DNA of 64,000 nucleotides from assembly GCF_024139115.2 (NCBI RefSeq), contig NC_085140.1:20703003-20767002 (forward strand), written 5' to 3'. Under the pieces are notes generated by a model, which did no database searches, had not been told where the DNA came from, and saw only the letters and a list, made by a program, of their open reading frames with translations. Shown piece by piece: positions 44,018 to 55,783 of the stretch; within the stretch, counting starts at the first letter, position 1; the number at the start of each line of letters is the position of its first letter. The DNA comes from Armigeres subalbatus (taxonomy: Eukaryota; Arthropoda; Insecta; Diptera; Culicidae). A program made the translations under genes and the position numbers.

Positions 44018-44539
44018 AAGTGTCATGTTGACAGTACGAAGGGAAGAGAAAGAGAACTATTAACATTAAGAAAACGTAATCACTGTAAGATACTGCCAGA
44101 AGTCACGTACAAAAGGTGAAAATTGAATTAATAACTTACTTCTGTTCTGAATTCCAAACTTAATTATTAAATATTAGTTTCTTACAGCTAATTTGAACTT
44201 AAATCTAGACCAATACTTATAGATAAAGAGACAGTGCCCTATTAAAATCTGTATGCTACACAAATCGTAAGTTCTCAAACTAATTGATGAATCCAACCTA
44301 ATCCTATATTAAACATGCAGATTCCTCGTGTCAGCGTTCTATAGTAAGGTTAGAGTTGTGCTGTAATTGCCCTTGCAAACCGATTTTTGTAAGTACTTGA
44401 AGCTAAATTGTCTAAAACTATCCTAAAACTAAACATAAATAAAATTTACAGCTAAAGCTACATTACTACCAACTCACTGGTGTTGTGATTTGCTCAAGAA
44501 ATCGAACAGGGGTTCGCCAATTCTATACCCTCGGCAACA
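43957..44539 (+). repeat. BEL 3' LTR
   Basis: 583 bp, the same as the 5' LTR apart from one extra G (GCGGGAGTGG versus GCGGAGTGG). It is followed by the right copy of the CGCCT target duplication. Confidence 0.95.
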
Positions 44540-45105
44540 CGCCTACTGTTTTGAGAAGATTGAGAACTCGCCTACTGTTTTTACGTGAGAAGTTTTCACA
44601 TGAAAATTGCAATTATTATCGTCCGGCTAGTGAATCTGCCCTGGCCCCCTCGGGCCAGTATGGTTACAAACCAGTCCGCTTCCGACCAGTTGACGGTTGT
44701 CGGAGATTTTCCGTCCGTTGGGGAGAAGTTACGCGTTTGGGTGCGGCAAAAACTCTGCAGGCGGAAAAATCAAGCCAATCTGGCTAAACAAGACACATAA
44801 TCACAGACACATTTAGCACATTTTGAGCACATTTGCCTTTCTGGATTTTCTTAACTAGCTATCGCACACAAAATCTCCACGCACACTTTCAATTGCTAAA
44901 TTCGAATAATAATTAATATAAACTAATTATCAACCGTCTAAGACGGGTTTAGTACTCTCCATTTAATTCCATCAATTATTTCGATATCTTTGCAGATACG
45001 TTTTGACCACAACTCGTCTTATACGGTTGAATACATTCCACAAAAAAGAGCTTAAAATATTTTTTCTGAAACTAATTATATTTAAAATCCATTAACACAT
45101 ACTTT

Positions 45106-45248
45106 TGGGGGCGTCCACAAATTACGTAACGCTTAGAGGGGAGGGGGGTTCAGTGAAGTGTGACGATCCATACAAAAGTGTCAGATGTTTCATACAAAAA
45201 ATGTGACATAGGGGGCATTTTTTGCGTTGCGTAATTAATGGATCTTCC
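45106..45248. mobile_element. ATTACGTAACGC MITE, third copy
   Basis: The left end is GGGGGCGTCCACAAATTACG and the right end reads inverted as CCATTAATTACGCAACGC. A G-rich run GGGGAGGGGGG lies next to the left end. It is about 143 bp and non-coding, and belongs with 9463-10018 and 27430-27530. Confidence 0.7.
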
Positions 45249-46024
45249 CTTAGCTAATCGAACAATATCTAGCAAACGCGTACACTTTCAACTCATTAAC
45301 TGATCACGGACGAAATGATTGAGTCCGTGATTCCTCAGATGAAGGAAGGTGGGCTCGGACACAACCGGAAGCATGTCATTTCCCGACTCCCTTCGTGTAC
45401 AGTCGTGACCTTATCTGACGCAACAAATGACCTCAAGCATGAAGAACTAAGTTAATTGACAAGTGCCCGCTTGCCTATGTCCAGAGCAGAGCCTAAAATA
45501 TTCATCTTCATGAAGCAACTTCAGTCCGAATTTTGACAAACATCGCATGAATATTCAAAACATAGAATGACATAGTCAGACGACTACTCCACCCACTCAT
45601 TCATTCGACTGTCACTGAATGTGTTTACTATGCGCAGAAAAAAACATTATTAGCATTGTTTATGTTGATGTTTACCGTTGAAAGTGCCTCGCGGATGAAA
45701 ATCGGATTCAGTCCTGTGTGATAAATCACTTTACTCATTTGAAACGTGTTTAGATTCCAGTTAATTTATCAATTTGTAAAATGTGCATAAATATTCAATG
45801 ACTAATATTCAACTGAATATTGACTGTCCAGAGCCGACTATGAATGTGTCTGGAAGTGAACTGACAATTGAACAAAGGTGGACTTCACCAAAAATTTTCG
45901 ATTATTTTTTTACACTCTGGTCCAGAGAACATGCTTATTGGCGATCTAAAGATGACCTTTCCTACACTCTATCTTATGCGAACTATTTAAAAATATTTAT
46001 GTACAAATACATCAACAATATTCC

Positions 46025-46185
46025 TGACCACTACACTCTTTCACTCTTACTCACTCACTCACTCTCTATTACTCTTTCACTGAATCACTTTTACTCACTC
46101 ACTCTGACTCACTCTTACTCGGTCAGTCTTATTCGTTCACTCTGACTCCTTCATTCTTACTCATCCACTCATTCACTCGGCGATT
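46025..46185. repeat. (ACTC)-type microsatellite, short copy
   Basis: CACTCTTACTCACTCACTCA-type repeats, the same motif as 35871-36450. Confidence 0.8.
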
Positions 46186-46949
46186 CGGTGATTTGGATCA
46201 CGCTTCATCCGGAAACCGTTGCTTTTACTACAGCGACCAAGGAACAACTTCAACCGTGTTGCCCTTGTAGCAATGCTGACGTGAACCACAAATGCCTCGT
46301 AGTGAAATTAAATGGAATGTACTAACCTCGTCTTAGACAGTGGAAACAACACAGTAAAAAATAAAAAGTAATATCACATCAGATTTGATGCACATCATCG
46401 CCGTCGTAAATATGATGTTTTATTACATCTGAATGACGTAACAAAAAGTTGACGTACTTGATATTCCGTCTTCAAGTTAAAGCAATGTAATTCATTTTCG
46501 ACGTAATATTTTTGATGTAACTGGGAAAAACGACGTAAAAACCGGACAGGATGAAGGCAGCGGGGTTAGGGGTATTCGGATTTTTTTTTTTCGCTCGAAA
46601 ATACATTTCCAGATGCAACAATTATAAATTTTATTTATTCAAAACTCATTTTATTGTATCCACAAATACTTCTTCTTCTTCAATGGCTCTACATTCCAAC
46701 TGGAGCTTGGCCTGCTTTAAAACTTTGTATTCTATTAGCATTTCCTCAGAGTAACAAGAAGTTCAAATTAAAAAATTAACCCCCATAATAAGAATGAGAA
46801 ACCGTTTAAATTTTTATAATATACGGTTTATATATATTATAAAATTTATTTATTATATATTTAATTATTATTTATGTATTATATTTCATTGGCGGTGGCG
46901 TGGCGGCATCACATACTGTTGGTGATCGGCAAAAGAGGCGGCGTTACTT

Positions 46950-48875
46950 GTTCGGAAGATTTTTCCGGAAATCCTCCGGAAATACCTCCGAGAATCCCTC
47001 CCGAAGCTATACCTGGAGGATTTCCCAGAAAGTTTTTCCAAGAATTACCCAGAAAGTTCCTCCAGGAAACCTCTCCGAAGTTCCGCTAGGGGTTCCTCCG
47101 GCAGTTCGTCCAAGGATTCTTCCGGAAATTCGTCCAGGAATTCCCTCGGAAGTTCCTCCTAAAAAATATCAGGAAGTTCCTCTAGCTATTCCTACGAAAG
47201 TTCTTCTGAAAATTTCTCCATAAATTCCTCCAGCAATACCTCCGGAAGTTTCTTCTGAAATAGCTTCGGAAGTTGCCCATGAATTCCTCCGGAAGTTTGT
47301 CCAGGAATTTCTCCGGAAGATCCTCAAGGTATTGTTTAGGAAGTTCCTCCAAGAATTTCTTCGAATGTTCCTCAAACCAGGCCTCAGGAAGATCGTCTGG
47401 AAATTCCTCCAGACATTCCTTTCTGAATACCTCCATGAATTCATTTTTTTACAATTCAATCCAGCAATTCCCTCGGAAGTTCCTCTAGAAATATCTCTAG
47501 AAGTTTTTCCAGGAATTTCTTCGGAAGCTTCTCCTGGAATACTTCCGAATTCCAGGAATTCCTCCAGAGGTTCCTCCAGGAATTCCAACGGAAAATCCTC
47601 CAGAAATTCCTCCGGAAGTTCCTTCAGGAATTCCTCCGGAATTTTCTCTAGGAAATCCTCTGGAAGTTCCTTCAGGTATTCCTTCGGAAGTTCCTACAGG
47701 AATTTCTCTGGAGATTTCTTCAGGAATTCCCCTAGTTCTTCTAGGAATTCCTTCGGAAGTTCCTCTAGGAATTTCTTCCTCTACAAGGTCCTCCAGGAAT
47801 TCCTTCGGAAGTTCCTCCAGGAATTCCTTCGGAAGTTCCTCCAGGAATTCCTTCGGAAGTTCCTCCAGGAATTCCTTCGGAAGTTCCTCCAGGAATTCCT
47901 TCGGAAATTCCTCCAGGGATTCTTTCGGAAGTTCCACCAGGAATTCCTTCGGAAATTCCTCCAGGAATCCCTTCGGAAGTTCCTCCAGGAATTCCTTCAG
48001 AAGTTCCTCCAGGAATTCCTTCTGAAGTTCCTCCAGGAATTCCTTCGGAAGTTCCTCCAGGAATTCCTTCGGCAGTTTCTCCAGGAATTCCTTCGGAAGT
48101 TCCTCCAGGAATTCCTTCGGAAATTCCTCCAGGGATTCTTTCGGAAGTTCCACCAGGAATTCCTTCGGAAATTCCTCCAGGAATCCCTTCGGAAGTTCCT
48201 CCAGGAATTCCTTCGGAAGTTGCTCATGGAACTATTTCAGAAGCTTCTTCAGCAATTTCTTCGGAAGTTCCTCCAGGGATTCTTTTGCATGTTCCTCCAG
48301 GAATTTCTTCGAAAGTTCCTCCAGAAATTCCTTCGAAAGTTCCTCCAGGAATTCCTTCGGAAGTTCTTCTAGGATTTTTTTCGGAAGTTCCTTCAGGAAT
48401 TCCTTTTTAAGTTCCTCCAGGGAATCCTCCGGAAGTTCCTCCAGGAATTGCTTCGGAAGTTCCTCCAGGAATTCCTTCGGAAGTTCCTCCAGGAATTCCT
48501 TCGGAAGTTCCTCCAGGAATTCCTTCGGAAGTTCCTCCAGGAATTCCTTCGGCAGTTCCTCTAGGAATTCCTTCGGAAGTTCCTCTAGGAATTCCTTCAG
48601 AAGTTCTTCTAAGAATTCCTTCGGAAGTTCCTCTAGGAATTCCTTCGGAAGTTCCTCCAGGAATTCCTTCGGAAGTTCCACCAGGAATTCCTTCGGAAGT
48701 TCCTCCAGGAATTCCTTCGGAAGTTCCTCCAGGAATTCCTTCGGAAGTTCCTCCAGGAATTCCTTCGGAAGTTCCTCCAGGAATTCCTTCTGAAGTTTTT
48801 CCAGGAATTGCATCGGAAGCTCCTCCAGGAATTCCTTCGGAAGTATTTCCAGGTATTCCTTCGGAAGTTTTCGGA
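46950..48875 (-). repeat. Array 2 left arm, 24-bp units
   Basis: Units of TTCCTCCAGGAATTCCTTCG plus GAAG, the reverse complement of the array 1 monomer type with GAAGG in place of GGAGG. They are most regular at 47780-48830 and degenerate toward the outer end. Confidence 0.9.
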
Positions 48876-50880
48876 AAAATTCCTAGAGGACTTTCGGAGG
48901 AATCCCTGAAGGAACTTCCCGGAGAATTCCTGGAGGAACTTCCAAAAGAATTCCTTGAGGAAATTCCGAGAAAATTCCTGGAGGAATTTCCGAAAAAATC
49001 CCTGGAAGAACTTCCAAATAAATTACTGCAAGAACTACCGAAAGAATTCCTGCAAGAACTTCCGAAGGAACTCCTGGAGGAACTTCCGGAGGGATTCCTG
49101 GAGGAACTTCTCAAGGAATTCCTGTAGAAACTTCCGTATGAATTCTTGGAGGAGTTTCCGAATGAATTCTTGGAGAAACTTCCGAATGAATTCCTGCAGG
49201 AACTTCCGAAGGAATTCCTGGAGGAACTTCCGAAGGAATTCCTGGAGGAACTTCCGAAGGAATTACTGGATGAAATTTCCAAAGGAATTCCTGGAAGAAC
49301 TTTCGCAGGAATTGCTAGGGGAACTTCTAGAGGGATTCCTGGAGGAGCTTCTGGAGGAATTCCGGAAGGAATTTCCGAAGAAATTTCTGAACAACTTCCG
49401 GAGGAACTTCTGAAGAAATTCCTAGGGGAACTTCAACAGGATTTTCTGGAGAAACGTCTGCAGGAATACTTTGGGAGTTCCTCCAGGAATTCCTTCGGAA
49501 GTTCCTCCAGGAATCCCTTCGGAAGTTCCTCCAGGAACTCCTTTGGAAGTTCCTCCAGGAATTCCTTCAGAAGTACTTCCATTAATTCCATCGGAAGTAC
49601 TTCCAGGAATTCTTTCGGAAGTTTTCGGAGGAACTTCTGAAGAAATTCCTAGAGGAACTTCCGCAGGATTTTCTAAAGAAACATCCGCAGAAATTTCTGG
49701 AAGACCTCCTGGAGAAATTTCTGGAGGAATTTCCGCAGGAATTTCTGGAGCAACTGCCGCAGGAATTTCTATGGGAACTTCTAGATGGATTCCTGGAGGA
49801 ACTTCAGGAGGATCTTCAGGTGGAATTCCTGGAGGAACTTTTGGAGGAATATCTGGAGGAACTTGCGGAGGAATATCTGGAGGAACTTCGGATGAATTTC
49901 TGGAGGAACTTTCGGAAGAATTTCTTGAGGAACTTTCGGGTGAATTCCTAGAGGAACATCCGAAGGAATTCCTACAGAAACTTCTGGAGAAATTCCTTGA
50001 GGATGTTCCAGAGGAATCCCTAGAGGAACTTTTAGAACAATTTCTAGAGATACTTCTGGAGGAATTCCTTGAGGATCTTCAGGAGGAACTTCTGAAGGAA
50101 TTTCTGGACAATCTTCCGCAGGAATGACTGAAGAAACTTGTGCAGGAATTTCTGGAGAAACTTCCGCAGGAATTTCTAGGGGGAACTTCTAGAGGGATTC
50201 CTGGAGGAGCTTTCGGAGGAATATTTGGAGGAGCTTTCAGAGGTATTTCTGGAGGAACTTTCGGGTGAATTCCTAGAGGAACATCCGAAGGAATTCCTAG
50301 AGAAACTTCTGGAGGAATTCCTTGAGGATCTTCCGGAGGAATTCCTGGAGGAACTTCCGGAGGAATTCTCAGAGGAACTTCCGGAGGATTCCCTGGAGGA
50401 AGTTCCAAAGAAAACATGTTTAAACTTCCTAAGATATTCTGGAAGGAATTGCTGGATTATATTATGATTCAATTTTCAGAAGAGCTTCCGGAGTAATAGT
50501 TGGAGGAACTTCCGAGGAAATATTTGGACGAACTTCCGGAGGAACCCTTCGAAGAACTTTTAAAGGGATTCCTGGAGGAATTTCCTGGTGAAACTTTCGG
50601 AGGAAAATCTGGAGGAATTCCTAAAGAAACCTCCGAGGACATTTCTGGAACAACTTCAGAGGGAATTGCTCGAGGAATTTGTGAAACAATTGCTGGAAGA
50701 TCCTCTGGAGGAATTACTGGAGATTCCTGGGGATATTTCCAATGTTGGAGGAACCTCCTGAGGTATGCCTGGATGAACTTCCATAGAAATTCGTGAAAGA
50801 ATTTCCGAAGCAATTCCTGCAGGATCTTCTGAAGAAATTCTAATTGCAATTTCCGGAGGACTTCCTGAGAAAACTTTCGA
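48876..50880 (+). repeat. Array 2 right arm, 24-bp units with an inverted block
   Basis: Units read CTTCCGAAGGAATTCCTGGA plus GGAA. A block at about 49478-49622 turns back to the left-arm orientation. The turn-around motif TTCGGAAGTTTTCGGA occurs at both junctions (about 48865 and 49616), so the loop region seems duplicated. It is strongly diverged after 49640. Confidence 0.85.
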
Positions 50881-50997
50881 TCAAATTGCGCCGCTTCTAT
50901 TGCCAATCAGTACAGCGTGACGCCGCCGGCGATAAAATTTAAAACATAAATAATAATAAATAGTAATAAAATATATCAAATAAATTCAATTAAACAA

Positions 50998-51232
50998 ATC
51001 TCGGGTACTTATTCAAAAGGACGTATGTGATTTTGTAAACAAAGATTCAAACGTCGATTTGTTCAATCTGATAGCACTCCCACGCAAACAATCACCACAG
51101 ACAGGAAATGGAAGCCTTCGGCTACCTGGTGGTGGTGTTGGATTGCGTGGGAGTGCCATCAGATTGGACAAACCGACGTTTGAATCTTTGTTTACAAAAT
51201 CACATACGTCTTTTTGAATAAGTACCCGAGAA
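50998..51232. mobile_element. 235-bp hairpin MITE
   Basis: Inverted ends of about 95 bp, starting CTCGGGTACTTATTCAAAA and ending with its reverse complement. The arms also share GATTTTGTAAACAAAGATTC and CACTCCCACGCAA. Possible AAAT direct repeats flank it. An 81-codon minus-strand frame over it (51013-51258) is a by-product. Confidence 0.8.
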
Positions 51233-51261
51233 ATTAACAAAAATTTGAAATTAGCCAATTT

Positions 51262-52125
51262 AAATCTAAAATGTAAAATTTAAAATTTAAAATTTAAAAT
51301 TTAAAATTTAAAATTTAAAATTTAAAATTTAAAATTTAAAATTTAAAATTTAAAATTTAAAATTTAAAATTTAAAATTTAAAATTTAAAATTTAAAATTT
51401 AAAATTTAAAATTTAAAATTTAAAATTTAAAATTTAAAATTTAAAATTTAAAATTTAAAATTTAAAATTTAAAATTTAAAATTTAAAATTTAAAATTTAA
51501 AATTTAAAATTTAAAATTTAAAATTTAAAATTTAAAATTTAAAATTTAAAATTTAAAATTTAAAATTTAAAATTTAACACTTAAATTTGAAAAGTTAAAT
51601 TTTAAAATTTAAAATTTAAAATTTAAAATTTAAAATTTAAAATTTAAAATTTAAAATTTAAAATTTAAAATTTAAAATTTAAAATTTAAAATTTAAAATT
51701 TAAAATTTAAAATTTAAAATTTAAAATTTAAAATTTAAAATTTAAAATTTAAAATTCAAAATATAAAATTTAAAATTTAAAATTTAAAATTTAAAATTTA
51801 AAATTTAAAATTCAAAATAAAAAATTTAAAATTTAAAATTTAAAATTTAAAATTTAAAATTTAATATTTAAAATTTAAAATTTAAAATTTAAAATTTGGA
51901 ATTTAAAATTTAAAATTAAAAATTTAAAATTTAAAATTTAAAATTTAAAATTTAAAATTTAAAATTTAAAATTTAAAATTTAAAATTTAAAATTTAAAAT
52001 TTAAAATTTAAAATTTAAAATTTAAAATTTAAAATTTAAAATTTAAAATTTAAAATTTAAAATTTAAAATTTAAAATTTAAAATTTAAAATTTAAAATGT
52101 TAAATATAAAATTAAAAAAATAAAA
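51262..52125. repeat. (AAAATTT)n heptamer array, about 120 units
   Basis: Nearly perfect 7-bp tandem repeat over about 860 bp, with a few variant units near 51575-51600, 51755, 51815 and 51895. Confidence 0.95.
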
Positions 52126-52434
52126 TTTAAAATTTAAATTTTGCATTACAAATTCTAAATTTTGTATTTCAATGGGACATTTATTTTTTTATCTATTATT
52201 CTATTAAAAATGTTTTTTTCCATAATTTAGTTAGAACATCTTGTTTGTAATAAAAGGATATAATTTTTTTAATATTATTTGTAAACAGCCCTGCGTTAAA
52301 TTTTGAATCCATGCTAGGTATGCAGCCCTGGATAAACATTTACTAAATAGCAATCATTTCTATTTCTAGTTTAGATCAATCTAGCGAAACAAATCAATCA
52401 CCTGTAGGAAATGGCTGAACATGTAGGAACACTA

Positions 52435-52740
52435 TTACCAATTGGAGGTCGACATTTTTTCCATCACCAGCAATGCCAGCAACAAACTTTTGTAGAATCC
52501 CTTTTCTTGATAGCTTCCTCTACGCTCTGGAGAACTTGTTAGTGAGAAGGGCCTTGTCGAATCCTGCAACGATTGCAATAAAACAAATGGATTTTAGGTA
52601 CAATTTGATATTTGAATTCAATTACCCGCTGATTAGAAACTTACCTCCGATTGAATTGAACAAATCGAAACAAAATATTGATGTTCCCGCTCCTCAATTT
52701 TCGTGCGGAGAAGTTCATCTCCCACGGTGATCACATCAGC
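52435..52740 (-). other. Possible two-exon segment on the minus strand
   Basis: Read on the minus strand, a frame opens after a stop at 52743 and runs 32 codons to GGAG|GTAAGT (donor at 52644-52643). After an 81-bp intron ending TTGCAG (52564), it stays in frame for 42 more codons to TAA at 52437-52435. Good donor and acceptor words with a preserved frame are suggestive, but exon 1 has no in-frame ATG and no domain is recognised. It could be the 5' remnant of a transposon gene in the surrounding element, or chance. Confidence 0.25.
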
Positions 52741-53221
52741 TTAATCACTGCTTTTCACACAACGCACTCTCGACTTGAATTTCATTACACAATTTAATTT
52801 ATTATAATATTTAAACCAACCGAACCGGAATATCAAAACAAACTACCGACAACCAAAAACACGAAAATTCAATATGGCTGTCAGTTCGTTTCAGACTTGG
52901 CATGAGCACGATCACAGCGTCGTTAGGCAATCTTACATCAATTCTACGTAATAAAACACCTAAATAGGTAATATTGCATTTCATTTCCCCCCAGCATGAT
53001 GTGCACCGTTTTATGTGTAATAAAATAACGATTTACGAAGGTAATTTTCCGTACTTTAAACGTAACGAAAAAATAATTTTGTCCGTTTCATTTTACATTA
53101 ATTTGTGTAATAAAGCATCGATATGATTTGAAAATACAACAAATTCACTTTTACGTAGATTTTTCAAGTACGTTGTACAAAGTTACGTCACGGCATATTA
53201 ATATTTTTTTTGCTGTGAATG

Positions 53222-53325
53222 ACTCATTCGGGGTAATGGCATACGGGGTAGTGACTCATTCGCGGTAGTGGCGTTCGGAGTTGTGGCCTTCGGGGTAATG
53301 GCACTATGGGCAGTGTCGTAGAGTC
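53222..53325. repeat. Diverged 15-mer repeat of the type CATTCGGGGTAGTGG
   Basis: About seven imperfect units such as CATTCGGGGTAATGG, CATACGGGGTAGTGA and CTTCGGGGTAATGG. Similar units in reverse complement occur at 35037-35080. Confidence 0.65.
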
Positions 53326-55783
53326 ACGAGAACAGGATCTTCCAAACTCTTTCCGCAGGCAAGTACCGAAGCACCGAGCATCTCATACCCTGATTTTTTC
53401 AACGTCCTGTGACTGAATTTGGGGTCTACCGAACTTCAATCGCCAAGAACAATCAACGAACCAACATTGCCTCGCCTGAAAGGGCTTCGGTTTTTAGCTC
53501 GACTACTTGTTCACAAGTGCAACGAAACAACTTTCAACGCTCGATCAACTTCCAGCAACTTTGTGATGTCTTCAGAACTGGATTGGGATCGTACAATGGA
53601 TCCGACCAGAGTCAACCCAGCTGCACGAACTTTTTATCATGTCTTTTTTTTACCAGTTCATTTATTTGGTAGGCTCAGTCGTGTGTGACACTTTGCGGAG
53701 CCGCAATTTTTTTTATCATGTCTTGGCATACATCATCGATAGGCATGTTCTGAATCGAATTGCATAATCCGTCAGTCGCGTTTATTGGCTGACAAAGAAC
53801 TTTGCTCGTTAAGAGGAAGGTACACCAAATCCACTCACATCCCATGAAACTCCACTATGACAGTACCAATTATCAGTACACTCAACCCTCTTCTTACGTT
53901 ACTTGTTGGGAAAACGTAAAATGAATTTGTTAATAAAATTTTTCGATTAAATTACTAATTTTTCACTTAATTCACTTAACGTTGGACACTTTAAAATGCG
54001 ATACATAATCATAGAAATCCAAACACTCAATTTGGTTATAAATTATTACATGTTCTAGGTCTTCCAAGAATTCAGGGTAAACAAATTCAAGCTTAGTTGA
54101 AAAGTAATAAAGAACGAGTGGGAAATAATCTGAATTACACATTCGAAAACATTTTACTGTTTATCATAATATCAATATCAACTTTTGTTCCAATCGAAAT
54201 TTAGTGCAATGATTTTCAGATGCATAAGTAAAATTAAGTGAGCCAATCATGCAGCAGAAACTCTCGCATCTGCAAACTTGGTCGATAATTCTATCCTTAA
54301 ATATTCAACAGCAGCTATTTCCTACTCCTACGTTACATCCGTCCAGTACTGAAATTACCATCAAACCAACGATGATGCGTCAATTGATATACAATCTGTT
54401 CGAGCTGGTCCACACACGGCCGCCGCCGTCATGACTCTGCCGTTCTGGACCAAACAGAACTGGAAGCAACGGGTGAAGGAAAAGTTTCTAATGTCCAAAA
54501 CTGAGAGCTAATCCCTACTTCTAACGAAATAACGGAAACGACTTTCGGAACTTGTCCGTCTCTGCTTCCCTGAATAGCAATCTCGGTAGGTGGAGCACGG
54601 AAGGTATAGTGTTTCAGTGATTCGAAGTAAGGCACTTATAGGAAAATTGGAGTGGTACATCGTTCGGTTTTGAGTGCAGCAGATGCTCAGAGGATTTCGG
54701 TTTTCTAACTTTTCGCCGTGAACAACAGCCCAACTATGGAAGTAAGTTCTATGATAAATATTCATTTAACTATAAATTTTCGGCTTTTCGTCTGAGACGG
54801 GGGAAACAGATCTGGCTTAATTACTTCTTCTTTGCAACTTTCAGTATTGTATGCTAGCCATGTCATACCTGCGAAAAATCATTTTCGTTGAAATCCATTA
54901 TTTGTTTATTGATGGTCTTTTAGCTCAATTCATATAAACTTTTTCCTTGGCAAGTGTTACGTGATTAAGTAGCTTTGTAGATTCAGTTGAGGCTAATGCA
55001 AAAGAAATAAATTGCTGCATAAAAGTAACACGGGTTCAATCTCAGTTCATCTTACCCAAAACAAACCGATATATTATCCACCAGTCATCGGATATAATAG
55101 TTTGCTTCCGAATATTGATTCCAAGTAAACATTCCCTTATCTGATTCTAATCGCAAACACTTCAGCCCCGAGCACGCACCATGCAGCTCGCAATCCTTAG
55201 CACGCATCTTCCAGCTGGACATCTGGGCGTCGTAATGCTAAATCAGACTAATGAACCACATCATTATATGAGCCCCCCTCTAGATAATAACCAAGCTGTT
55301 GCTTAGCTGGGGACGGGAAAATGGCACCAGACGACAAACGAAGGACAAATCAGATCGAAATTACACACTCAATAACGCCGCACTCCCGGTCGCACTCCGG
55401 TAAGACGAAAGGCATGAAGCGTAGTTAATGATGGGGAGGGCGAGCGCAAACAAGCCTTCCCACTTTCAGGAGATTGGCCTTTGGCCTTTCTCCGGCACTC
55501 GAAGACGACAGGAATGGGTCAAATGGTATGTAAATATGTCTGTGGACCAGTGCAGAAGCTGAAGTTGTTAGCATTGAAGGTTGCTCACATGTGGCCATCA
55601 CGTGTTAGGAATAGCATTGAAACATCTCCACATGACAGTCTGAGCCAATGGTGAAATTTGTATGAAGCCTGTTCTATTAAATTGAGATGATTAGAGAGTC
55701 AGACATGTCAAGATAATTAAATACCAGCAGGAAAGTCTGCCATAGCCTGAGTATTATTTTCATTCGTCAACGTACTGTTTGCT
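53326..55783. other. 2.5 kb without recognised gene
   Basis: Overlapping open frames of 87-89 codons at 53409-53688 and others up to 85 codons lack recognisable domains. No repeat structure was noticed. It could be host intergenic or intronic DNA. Confidence 0.4.

Larger units (their letters stand above)
36986..44539 (+). mobile_element. BEL-type LTR retrotransposon, 7554 bp, nearly complete
   Basis: LTRs of 582 bp (36986-37567) and 583 bp (43957-44539) begin TGTTGATATTGG and end CCTCGGCAACA. By my reading they differ by a single G indel. The 5-bp target duplication CGCCT lies at 36981-36985 and 44540-44544. Inside are a Gag frame, a protease-RT-RNase H-integrase frame and a polypurine tract next to the 3' LTR. 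There is no envelope-like frame. The near-identical LTRs imply a very recent insertion. Two breaks, the Gag/Pol frame change and one in-frame stop, mean this copy probably cannot make a full polyprotein. Confidence 0.95.
44545..46349. other. No gene recognised between BEL and the next nest
   Basis: The first bases repeat a roughly 30-bp unit (TTGAGAACTCGCCTACTGTT and variants) that also lies left of the BEL insertion. Open frames of 71-120 codons (44485-44787, 45783-46145) have no recognised domain. A MITE and a microsatellite inside are listed separately. Confidence 0.4.
46891..50932. mobile_element. Foldback element built from the 24-bp minisatellite (array 2)
   Basis: GC-rich terminal motifs face inward: left GGCGGTGGCGTGGCGGCATC (46891) and, inverted at the right end, CGCCGGCGGCGTCACGCTG followed by TGATTGGCAATAG. 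Outside them both flanks continue with a similar AT-rich stretch (ATTATTATTTATGT) in inverted order. Between them, 24-bp units run in one orientation from about 46950 to 48875 and mostly the other way from about 48890 to 50880. This gives arms of nearly 2 kb. Open frames up to 346 codons are by-products of the repeat. Confidence 0.75.
46350..53217. mobile_element. Candidate 6.9-kb element with CACAGT termini holding nested arrays
   Basis: The left end is CACAGTAAAAAATAAAAAGT. The right end, inverted, is CACAGCAAAAAAAATATTAA. Within about 300 bp of both ends similar words recur in the same relative orientation: ACGTAAC, ACGTACTTGA, TTTATTAC and GCACATCAT. A clear target duplication was not found (AA on both sides). 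If real, the foldback array, the hairpin MITE and the heptamer array are later insertions. The termini resemble the small MITE at 2919-3141. An alternative is two separate diverged copies that happen to face each other. Confidence 0.4.

Noticed and set aside
36986..44539. Endogenous retrovirus with an envelope gene
   Set aside because: No envelope-like frame exists between Pol and the 3' LTR; domain order is plain BEL.
47332..50127. Frames up to 346 codons over array 2
   Set aside because: By-products of the 24-bp repeat, as in array 1.
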